Below are positions 10,201 through 15,693 of a DNA stretch of 19,192 bases, piece after piece. The DNA lies in assembly GCA_002413305.1 (NCBI GenBank), contig DHWS01000077.1, positions 4,292 to 23,483 of the forward strand, written 5' to 3'. Source of the stretch: Actinobacteria bacterium UBA5176. Its GTDB lineage: Bacteria; Actinomycetota; UBA4738. The position numbers and the translations under genes are program-made. The first letter of the stretch is position 1. The number at the start of each line of letters is the position of its first letter. The notes below the pieces were generated by a model, which saw only the letters and a program-made list of their open reading frames with translations, did not search any database and was not told the origin of the DNA.

Positions 10201-11407
10201 CCTGGTGATGACGCCAGAATCGGCCATGGTCCTGACCGGCAAGCAGGCCCTGGACTACTCGGGCGGGGTGTCGGCCGAGGACAACTTCGGCATCGGCGGG
10301 TACGACCGCGTGATGGGGCCGAACGGCCAGGCCCAGTACTGGGCGCGCGACTTGACCGAGGCCTGTCAGGTCCTGCTCCGTCACTACGGCTTCACCTACG
10401 TCGCCCCGGGCGAGCGCTTCCCGCGCCGCACGCCCACCACCGATCCCGCCGAGCGTGACGTGCGCGGGTTCCCGCATCGCGCCGAGCGGCCCGGCGACTT
10501 CCTCTCGGTCGGCGACGTCTTCTCGGAGGCGTCGAACCCCAGCCGCAAGCACGGGTTCGACATCCGGAGCGTGATGCGGGCTGCCAGCGACCAGGACGTC
10601 CCGCCGCTCGAGCGCTGGTCCGGCATGCGCGACGCCGAGACGGTGGTCGTCTGGGACGCGCGGCTGGGCGGCATCCCCGTCTGCATGCTGGGGATCGAGT
10701 CGAAGCCGGTCGCGCGGCGAGGCTTCGTCCCGGCCGACGGGCCGGACGAATGGACCTCCGGGACTCTGTTCCCGCTCTCCTCGAAGAAGGCCGCCCGCGC
10801 CGTCAACGCGGCGAGCGGCAACCGTCCCCTGGTGGTGCTTGCCAACCTCAGCGGGTTCGACGGCTCGCCCGAGTCGCTTCGGAACTGGCAGCTCGAATAC
10901 GGCGCCGAGATCGGCCGGGCGGTGGTGAACTTCCGGGGCCCGATCGTGTTCTGCGTAGTCTCCCGGTACCACGGCGGGGCGTTCGTGGTGTTCAGCGCCA
11001 CGCTGAACGATCACATGGAGGTCGCCGCGGTGGAGGGGTCGTTCGCGTCGGTGATCGGAGGCGCCCCGGCCGCGGCCGTGGTGTTCACCCGCGAGGTGAA
11101 CACCAGGACGAACGCAGATCCGAGGCTCGTCGAACTGGAGGCCGGGCTGGCCGCCGCCTCCGATGCCACCGAGAAGGCCCGGCTGCGGAAGGAGCTGGAC
11201 CGGCTCATGCCGGTGGTTCGCACCGAGAAGCTCGGGGAGGTCGCCGAGGAGTTCGACCGGATCCATTCGATCCAGCGGGCCCAGGCGATGGGGGCCGTGC
11301 ACCACGTCGTCCCTGCCGAGATGCTTCGCCCCTACCTGATCGGCGCCGTCGAACGCGGCATCCGCCGCGAGCTGGCCGAACCGGTCGTCGCGGCCAGCCC
11401 TCCGTGA
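7235..11407 (+). CDS. Eukaryote-like acetyl-CoA carboxylase chain: biotinyl + central + carboxyltransferase, no biotin carboxylase
   Basis: This 1390-residue protein should carry biotin and transfer carboxyl from carboxybiotin to an acyl-CoA, giving malonyl-CoA for the synthase upstream. Residues about 30-190 are a biotin-carrier region with the biotinylation motif EAMKMEM (Lys160, codon 7712-7714). Residues about 220-830 resemble the helical central region of eukaryotic ACC, including LELWRMDNFDADRLPS and YLFHAAARENP. The carboxyltransferase covers about 850-1340: beta-like half with LHVPLEWFALSAGAKIAM and MTPESAMVLTGKQAL, alpha-like half with SGTLFPLSSKKAARAV, LVVLANLSGFDGSPES and LNDHMEVAAVEGS. 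The order matches single-chain ACC minus its N-terminal ATP-grasp biotin carboxylase, which must be separate. The GTG start is fixed by the GTGA overlap with the synthase stop. The frame is intact throughout. Propionyl-CoA as substrate cannot be excluded. Confidence 0.88.
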   Translation: MSKSAAVALLEAALQAHREEEDRVRAAFLASAARGRPKVDGRVGHAVELGCRGQAYRLIVRQLERDRFRIEVDGTRIDLRTEGQPGGARRLSCLGGDYGVASRPEGAHLVVVVEGTEHRISREDVGIVRAPAPAVVVALRVGAGDEVAEGDPLAVVEAMKMEMTVTAPFPGRVRRLFAAVNQQVDQGQALLQVVAPRGEDGSSDEERIVFDGTDRRTIDVPMCEITLAGLQQLLLGFDVEASEAARLAGRWAAACTEKPELRRREDELLRIFADVAALFAGGVRRTPGPEGDLVADRPRDDLSIFVRTLDARHRSLDPAFVETLRRAVAHHGVHDLARSRELEEAVFRLYRSTRRVREQAPAIAAILDRRLDGLLEETPRDGERDLLDRIVEATRSSFPQIADLATEVRYRLFDQPLFERIRDEVYAKADADLRALAADPQGSDAPAHLDALVRCPQPLERVLIERLAEADARSREAMVQVLARRLYRIRDLQDVVTDTQDTRAVVSAGYDHEGTRVHLLATHGELGEFSEVVDLLASRARKVPPGEDVAIDCYLRRAATGPETGPDADRTSEDLRSTLDQVSFGRPIRRLVVAIGGAGPVAKLAPSEHYTFRQGPEGFWEEKRYRGLHPMMGKRLELWRMDNFDADRLPSVEDVYLFHAAARENPKDERLFAIAEVRDLTPVRGDRGRVVALPHLERMLTEAFEAIRDHQAHRQKRLQWNRVTLHVWPQADFRIGELFGIIQRLAPSAEGLGLEKVVVLAQFRNPDSGEFEDRVLHLSNPLGRGLSVRFDARSDRPIEPLTEYMQKVVLMRQRGLTYPYEIVRMLTPTRGTPSDFPPGEFVEYDLDGTGESLVPVDRSFGRNVANVVTGVISSFTDAHPDGMRRVILLGDPSHALGSLAEPECRRIMAALDLAERLHVPLEWFALSAGAKIAMDSGVENMDWIARVLRRLIEFTQGGGEVNVVVCGINVGAQPYWNAEATMLMHTKGILVMTPESAMVLTGKQALDYSGGVSAEDNFGIGGYDRVMGPNGQAQYWARDLTEACQVLLRHYGFTYVAPGERFPRRTPTTDPAERDVRGFPHRAERPGDFLSVGDVFSEASNPSRKHGFDIRSVMRAASDQDVPPLERWSGMRDAETVVVWDARLGGIPVCMLGIESKPVARRGFVPADGPDEWTSGTLFPLSSKKAARAVNAASGNRPLVVLANLSGFDGSPESLRNWQLEYGAEIGRAVVNFRGPIVFCVVSRYHGGAFVVFSATLNDHMEVAAVEGSFASVIGGAPAAAVVFTREVNTRTNADPRLVELEAGLAAASDATEKARLRKELDRLMPVVRTEKLGEVAEEFDRIHSIQRAQAMGAVHHVVPAEMLRPYLIGAVERGIRRELAEPVVAASPP

Positions 11408-12090
11408 CCGTCCGGCCGGTCCTGGTCGCGCTGTGCCGGGCGGCCGATCCGCCCCCCGCCGACGACTGGCTGGCTCCCGAGGAGTCCGAACGGCTGGCGT
11501 GCTTCCGGTTCGAACGGCGCCGCGCCGAGTGGCGCCTGGGACGGTGGACGGCGAAGGTCGCGCTGCGGGAGGCCATCGTGGCCGCGGGTGGCGAGCCTCC
11601 GTCGCCTTCCCGCATCGCGGTGCGGACCGCCGACGACGGGGCGCCCGAGCCCTTCGTGGGGCAGAGGCCCTTCGGATGGGCGATCTCCCTCAGTCACCGC
11701 GGGGGGTGGGCGCTGTGCGCCGTCGCCGCGCCGGGCACGCGGATCGGCTGCGACCTCGAGCTGGTCGAACCGCGCACCGAGGGGTTCGTCGGTGACTACT
11801 TCACTGAGGCGGAGCGAATGTTCGTCGCGACGGCGCCCGACCGTGATCTTGCGGCAAACTTGGTCTGGTCCGCGAAGGAGAGCGCGCTCAAGGCGCTCCG
11901 GACGGGGCTGCGGGTGGACACGCGCAGCGTCGACGTGGACGTCGCACCGGACACCGGCACGGTCGACTGGTCGCCGTTCGAGGTTCGCCGGTCGGGCCCG
12001 GCCCTGAGCGGCTGGTGGCGGAGGCGCGGAAGCCTGGTCCTCACGGTGCTCTGTGCGCCGGCTGCGCCTTCTCCGCGGCTGTTCGACTGA
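11404..12090 (+). CDS. Sfp-type 4'-phosphopantetheinyl transferase
   Basis: This 228-residue protein would move phosphopantetheine from CoA to a carrier-protein serine, activating the ACPs of this locus. The family signatures are IGCDLELVEPR (Asp 11752-11754, Glu 11758-11760, which bind Mg2+) and WSAKESALKA (Lys 11875-11877, Glu 11878-11880). An upstream ISLSHRGGWA segment matches the conserved SHR/SHS region. The length is normal for Sfp-type enzymes. The GTG start overlaps the carboxylase stop in a GTGA, so the frame's upstream extension to 10750 is spurious. Its position directly behind the synthase and carboxylase points to a dedicated activating enzyme. Substrates are inferred: the free ACP at 13706 has the standard serine, whereas the two synthase ACPs show threonine at the expected site. 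Confidence 0.9.
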   Translation: MTVRPVLVALCRAADPPPADDWLAPEESERLACFRFERRRAEWRLGRWTAKVALREAIVAAGGEPPSPSRIAVRTADDGAPEPFVGQRPFGWAISLSHRGGWALCAVAAPGTRIGCDLELVEPRTEGFVGDYFTEAERMFVATAPDRDLAANLVWSAKESALKALRTGLRVDTRSVDVDVAPDTGTVDWSPFEVRRSGPALSGWWRRRGSLVLTVLCAPAAPSPRLFD

Positions 12091-12091
12091 G

Positions 12092-12123
12092 GGTCGGGCC
12101 ACCTCCTCGGAGCCGTCGCGACC
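12092..12123 (+). terminator. Possible hairpin between the two operon blocks
   Basis: GGTCG at 12092-12096 can pair with CGACC at 12119-12123, with a further GGC/GCC pairing inside. It starts two bases after the PPTase stop in a 75-base gap. There is no U-tract, and GC-rich sequence makes such pairings common by chance. It may only attenuate, or mean nothing. Confidence 0.2.
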
Positions 12124-12138
12124 TTCTGGCGTCCGGGT

Positions 12139-12165
12139 TTGTCCGCAGGGAAGGTCACGTATACC
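12139..12165 (+). promoter_or_regulatory. Weak candidate promoter before the hydrolase-ACP-ligase block
   Basis: TTGTCC at 12139-12144 and TATACC at 12160-12165 resemble -35 and -10 boxes, but the spacer is only 15 bases. The -10-like box abuts ATG 12166, so use of this promoter would move the start to GTG 12175 on a leaderless message. An AGGGAAGG ribosome-binding-like stretch (12147-12154) instead favours ATG 12166 on a read-through transcript. The two readings conflict. Confidence 0.25.
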
Positions 12166-12987
12166 ATGAGGTTCGTGACGTCGAGGCCGGACCGGGTCGA
12201 CGAACGGCTGCGCGAGTACGACCGAGCCTCACGCTGGTCAGGACGGGGTATCGATCGGGACGTCTTCTTCTTCTCCTCGACCGGCGAACGGCTCTACGGA
12301 TCCCTCTTCGCGGCGAGCAAGCTGAGGGGCCCGCTCGCGTTCGTCCTTGTGCCATCCTGGGGACTGGAGTCCCGTAGCCTCGACGTGACGGCGCACACCT
12401 TCGCAACGCGCATGGCGCGGGGCGGGCGGGCGGCGATGCTGTTTCACCCGCCGGGGCACGGAGACAGCACCGGAGACGCTGCGGCCACCTCCATGGAGGA
12501 TCTGGTGATGGCGGCCACCGACGCACTCGACGCCGCCCGGCAGCGCCGCCCCCAGTTCCGTTGGGAGCTCGGCGGGATCCGGCTGGGGGCCTCGATCGCC
12601 GGGCAGGCCGCCGCGAACGGCGGGCGCGGTCGGCCGCTGCTGTTCATCGAACCGGCGCTCGCGCCGGCCGCGTTCTTCGAGGAGCTCGAGCGGGCATCCC
12701 GTCGGGCGGGCCTGGGACGGCGGGCGGACGGAGAAGCGTTCGGCTACCCCCTCCCCATGCACCCCGAGAGGTGGCCGGGCGCCGAAGAGATCGCCGGCGC
12801 ACTCGCATCGAGCGGTGGCGGTGTGGTGGTTCGCCTTCGCGGCAGTCCACCCGAGCCGGTGCCGGAGACGTTCGCGATCCGGGCCCTCCCCGGGTCCTGG
12901 CAGCGACGGTTGCCGTGGCACTCCCAGCGCGCGTTGGCGCGGTCGGCCGCGATCGCGGTTCGCGACCTGGAGAGGTCACTCTCTTGA
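12166..12987 (+). CDS. Alpha/beta-hydrolase-like protein, similar to exosortase A system-associated hydrolase 2
   Basis: This 273-residue protein has an alpha/beta-hydrolase layout: FVLVPSWGLESRS near the oxyanion loop, then LFHPPGHGDSTG. At the usual nucleophile elbow GxSxG it reads GIRLGAS, placing Arg139 (codon 12580-12582) where Ser is expected. From memory, a G-L-R-L-G form is typical of the exosortase A-associated hydrolase 2 family. It may therefore be non-catalytic, or use the Ser three residues on. I chose ATG 12166, which has AGGGAAGG upstream; TTG 12139 would add nine residues and GTG 12175 would remove three. The stop overlaps the TTG start of the next gene. In proteobacterial exosortase clusters this protein travels with a second hydrolase, an ACP and an acyl ligase, exactly the neighbours here. 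The substrate is unknown; an acyl thioester or ester is plausible. Confidence 0.72.
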   Translation: MRFVTSRPDRVDERLREYDRASRWSGRGIDRDVFFFSSTGERLYGSLFAASKLRGPLAFVLVPSWGLESRSLDVTAHTFATRMARGGRAAMLFHPPGHGDSTGDAAATSMEDLVMAATDALDAARQRRPQFRWELGGIRLGASIAGQAAANGGRGRPLLFIEPALAPAAFFEELERASRRAGLGRRADGEAFGYPLPMHPERWPGAEEIAGALASSGGGVVVRLRGSPPEPVPETFAIRALPGSWQRRLPWHSQRALARSAAIAVRDLERSLS

Positions 12988-13709
12988 GCGACCATCCGGT
13001 GCTCGTCCCCACCCAGGCGGGGCCTCTGGGCGCGATCGTCACCGAGCCCGAAATGGCCGCCGTGGCCGCATGCTTGATCGTGCCGGGGGTGGGGGGTCAC
13101 CGGACCGGCGTGAACCAGCTATGGACGAGGACGGCCTGGGCACTGGCCGAGAACGGTGTCGTGGTGTTCCGCATGGACTGGCCAGGTTTCGCCGAGAGCT
13201 CGCTGGCCATGCCCGGCCAGGCCAAACGGAAGCGAGCCATCGCCGAGGGAGTGGCCTGGTTCCGAGCCCGTACCGCCGAGCTCCCGCTGCTCGTGGTCGG
13301 GGCTTGTGCGGGGGTGGGCGCCGCGGCGAGCATGGCGGCGCGGGACCGTGAGCCGGCGGGGGTGTGCGCCATCGAGCCCTATCTCGGGCCGCTCCCGCGC
13401 CGGTCCCGGCTCCGGTTGAGAGGTATCCGACCGGTCGGAGGTCGGCCGGCGCGGCGCCAACCGCTCGACCCGCGGACCGTCGAGGACCTTTCGCGGGCGG
13501 CCGGACGCGCACCCATCCACGTCCTGGTCGGCGAGCGGGACCGATCCCGCCAGGATGTGGTCGACATCGCCCAGCGTCTCGGCGCCACCGTAGAGATCGT
13601 CCCCAGCGTCGCGTTGCACGGGCACGCCACCACTGCCGTGCAGGCGATCACGATCGAGCGGGTGGCCAGGTGGGGAAGGGAGATCCTCGCGGAGGTCGCG
13701 GGGCGGTGA
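12984..13709 (+). CDS. Alpha/beta-hydrolase, similar to exosortase A system-associated hydrolase 1, with Cys at the nucleophile site
   Basis: This 241-residue alpha/beta-hydrolase-fold protein has LIVPGVGGHRTG (oxyanion loop region), FRMDWPGFAESS, and a nucleophile elbow GACAGVGA. That places Cys108 (codon 13305-13307) where serine hydrolases have Ser. LVGERDRSR supplies a possible acid Asp, and LHGHATTAV a C-terminal His. The Cys elbow agrees with my memory of the exosortase-associated hydrolase 1 family. It could be a thioesterase or acyl transferase releasing chains from an ACP, by inference from neighbours. The TTG start (12984) overlaps the previous stop in TTGA and gives MSDHPVLVP; frame extension further upstream lies inside the preceding gene and is spurious. 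The stop overlaps the ACP start in GTGA. The pair probably works together. Confidence 0.75.
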   Translation: MSDHPVLVPTQAGPLGAIVTEPEMAAVAACLIVPGVGGHRTGVNQLWTRTAWALAENGVVVFRMDWPGFAESSLAMPGQAKRKRAIAEGVAWFRARTAELPLLVVGACAGVGAAASMAARDREPAGVCAIEPYLGPLPRRSRLRLRGIRPVGGRPARRQPLDPRTVEDLSRAAGRAPIHVLVGERDRSRQDVVDIAQRLGATVEIVPSVALHGHATTAVQAITIERVARWGREILAEVAGR

Positions 13710-13963
13710 CCCGCGCATTGAGCGAGGAAGCGGCCGACGTTCTCTCGTTCCTCCAGACCCGGATCCTCGACGAACCGTGTGGAGACGCGGACCCCCTCGC
13801 GGAGGAATGGCTCGACTCTTTGGCGATGGAGGAGCTGATCGGCTTTCTCGAGGACCGCTACCGGATCCGGTTCGACGACGACGAACTCGTGGCCGAGCAG
13901 TTCGCCAGCCTGGAGAGCGTGGCGGCTCTGGTGCGGCGCAAGCGAGCCGCGACGGCGCGGTGA
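13706..13963 (+). CDS. Free-standing acyl carrier protein
   Basis: This 85-residue acidic protein carries WLDSLAMEEL, the phosphopantetheine attachment site, with Ser38 (codon 13817-13819) as the modified residue. ELIGFLEDRYRIRFDDDEL then matches helix 2-3 of ACPs, and the size is typical. It would be charged by the adjacent acyl-AMP ligase and activated by the PPTase encoded at 11404. The GTG start overlaps the previous stop and the stop overlaps the ligase GTG, both in GTGA, so the three proteins are likely translationally coupled. Unlike the two synthase ACPs, it has the standard serine. It may carry a starter unit to the synthase or accept its product; the direction cannot be decided from sequence. 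Confidence 0.88.
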   Translation: MTRALSEEAADVLSFLQTRILDEPCGDADPLAEEWLDSLAMEELIGFLEDRYRIRFDDDELVAEQFASLESVAALVRRKRAATAR

Positions 13964-15609
13964 CGAACCTCCTTGGCGCGATCGAGGGTGCGCCGGGACC
14001 GTCGTCCGGCATCACGTTTCATCTGGACGACGGACCCGTCATGTGCTCACGTGACGAGATCCTCGAGCGGGGGGAGGACGACGCCCGCCGTCTCTTGGCC
14101 TGGGGGGTGGAGCCGGGGGACACGGTCGGCGTCCTCGGGCCGAACGGGCCCCCGTGGCTACGCTGGGCCGTGGCCACGTGGAGGGTCGGTGCCGTCGTCG
14201 TCCCGCTCGGCTTCCCGCTGAGGGTCCGCGACCCCTCGTTCGTGCGACGCCAACTGGCCTCGCACGTGGATGCGGCTCGGTGCCGGGTGATCCTCGCCGA
14301 TCCAGGGCTGCGGAACATCGCGCCGGAGGGAGCCCGGTCCTGGGACGTCGACCTTGGGGTCGAGTCGCTGCCTTCGCCGTTGCCACCACCAGCAGAGCCA
14401 AGCTCGACCGCGGTCATCCAGTTCACGTCGGGCAGCACCGCCGACCCGAAGGGTGCCGTCCTGTCCCACCGGGCGATCCTCGCGGCCATCGGGGGGCTCA
14501 GCGAAGCCTACGCGCTCGATCCGGTTCGGGACCGTCTGCTGGGTTGGCTGCCTTTCTTCCACGACAACGGGTTGTTCGGGTACCTCGTGCGCCCGCTCGT
14601 CACCGGCGTCGACGGCCACGTGCTCCCCACCGCGCGCTTCGCGCGAGATCCCGTCTCGTGGTTCCAGCTGTGCGGGTCCACCGGAGCCACGTTCACCAGC
14701 GGCCCGCCGTCGGCGTGGGGTGTCGCGATGGCCCGGGCCGGTCGGTCGGAGACGTTGTCACCGGGCTCACTCCGTTCGCTCACCCACGCCGTCCTGGCTG
14801 CCGAGGGCATCGACCCCGCGCTTGTGCGTCGCATGGAGACAGCGGGGCCCTCGCTCGGCCTCCATCCAACGAGCCTGGGCACCGGATACGGATTGGCCGA
14901 GGCCACATTGGGCGTGACGGTGTCGGAGCCGGGCACCGGCATCCACGTCGATCGCGTCGATCGAGACGCGCTCGCCGGCCGCGGCGAGGCCGTCCCTGCC
15001 GCTGGGACGTCCGCTCGCGGCGTCGTGTCGTGCGGCCGGGCCCTTCCGGGGGTCGAGATCCGGATCCGGAGCCATGCGCGAGTCTGCGCCGAGGAGCGCA
15101 CGAACGGCGAGATCGAGGTGCGCAGCCCGTCGCTGATGGACCGCTATCAGGGGTCCGTGACGGAGGAGCCTTTCACGGGAGGCTGGCTGCGGACCGGGGA
15201 TCTCGGCTACCTCGCGGACGGCGAGCTGCACATCACCGGCCGCTCCAAGGACATGCTCATCGTGATGGGCAGGAACCACTCGCCGGAGGACCTGGAATGG
15301 GCGGCTTCGACCGTGCGCGAAGTCCGGCCCGGGCGCTGTGTGGCATTCGGCTGGCCGGGTTCGGGGGAGGACGTGGTGGCACTCGCCGTCGAGATCCGGA
15401 CCGGGGCGGACCCGGCCCGGACGGCCCGGGCGGTACGGCATGCGGTCTTCGACGCCACCAGCGTCATGCCGGGCAGGGTGCTGGTGCTGGAGCCGGATAG
15501 CATCCCCAAGACGAGCAGTGGCAAGCTCCGCCGCGCGGCGATGCGTGATGCGGCCGAGCGGGGTCAGCTGTCCGGTTCGACGTGGATCCAGGAGGGCCCT
15601 CCGCGCTAG
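13960..15609 (+). CDS. Acyl-AMP/acyl-CoA ligase of the FAAL-like, ANL superfamily
   Basis: This 549-residue adenylate-forming enzyme would activate a carboxylic acid with ATP and pass it to a carrier protein or CoA. Motifs in order are: P-loop QFTSGSTADPKGAVLSH (from about residue 154), LPFFHDNGLFG, GTGYGLAEATLG (A5), GWLRTGDLGYL (A7), GRSKDMLIVMGRN with SPEDLE (A8), and IPKTSSGKLRR with the A10 catalytic Lys522 (codon 15523-15525). FFHDNGL and YGLAEAT resemble fatty acyl-AMP ligases and the acyl-CoA ligase of exosortase A clusters. The directly overlapping ACP gene suggests transfer to the ACP. GTG 13960 was chosen from the GTGA overlap. The frame is intact and of normal length. A hairpin just after the stop may end the operon. 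Chain length is not predictable. Confidence 0.88.
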   Translation: MTNLLGAIEGAPGPSSGITFHLDDGPVMCSRDEILERGEDDARRLLAWGVEPGDTVGVLGPNGPPWLRWAVATWRVGAVVVPLGFPLRVRDPSFVRRQLASHVDAARCRVILADPGLRNIAPEGARSWDVDLGVESLPSPLPPPAEPSSTAVIQFTSGSTADPKGAVLSHRAILAAIGGLSEAYALDPVRDRLLGWLPFFHDNGLFGYLVRPLVTGVDGHVLPTARFARDPVSWFQLCGSTGATFTSGPPSAWGVAMARAGRSETLSPGSLRSLTHAVLAAEGIDPALVRRMETAGPSLGLHPTSLGTGYGLAEATLGVTVSEPGTGIHVDRVDRDALAGRGEAVPAAGTSARGVVSCGRALPGVEIRIRSHARVCAEERTNGEIEVRSPSLMDRYQGSVTEEPFTGGWLRTGDLGYLADGELHITGRSKDMLIVMGRNHSPEDLEWAASTVREVRPGRCVAFGWPGSGEDVVALAVEIRTGADPARTARAVRHAVFDATSVMPGRVLVLEPDSIPKTSSGKLRRAAMRDAAERGQLSGSTWIQEGPPR

Positions 15610-15611
15610 CC

Positions 15612-15625
15612 CGGGACAGGTCCCG
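15612..15625 (+). terminator. Hairpin three bases after the ligase stop
   Basis: CGGGAC (15612-15617) and GTCCCG (15620-15625) are perfect inverted arms around AG; in practice about five pairs with a four-base loop. No U-tract follows, as is common in high-GC bacteria. Its position at the end of the overlapping block and before a candidate promoter supports a transcription boundary. Confidence 0.38.
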
Positions 15626-15663
15626 TCCTCTGGCGGCGAGGGTTCTGGCAACGCAGTCGAACG

Positions 15664-15693
15664 TTGAACCGGGCCGTCGAACCTGCTCATACT
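15664..15693 (+). promoter_or_regulatory. Candidate sigma-70-type promoter for the acyltransferase
   Basis: TTGAAC (15664-15669) and CATACT (15688-15693) are separated by 18 bases, close to the housekeeping consensus. Transcription would begin near 15700, just before an AAGAGAGG stretch (15711-15718). This conflicts with using TTG 15664 as the start codon. Confidence 0.38.

Noticed and set aside
10750..11403. Longer N-terminus for the PPTase
   Set aside because: It lies within the intact carboxylase frame and has shadow composition; GTG 11404 gives the usual Sfp-type length.
12155..12165. GTATAC-type motifs at 12159 and 18377 as a shared operator
   Set aside because: Only six to eight bases are shared, and both are more simply -10-like AT-rich boxes; two occurrences are not enough.
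13364..13705. Longer N-terminus for the ACP
   Set aside because: The extension overlaps the hydrolase gene and is Arg/Pro-rich; GTG 13706 in the GTGA overlap gives a normal ACP length.
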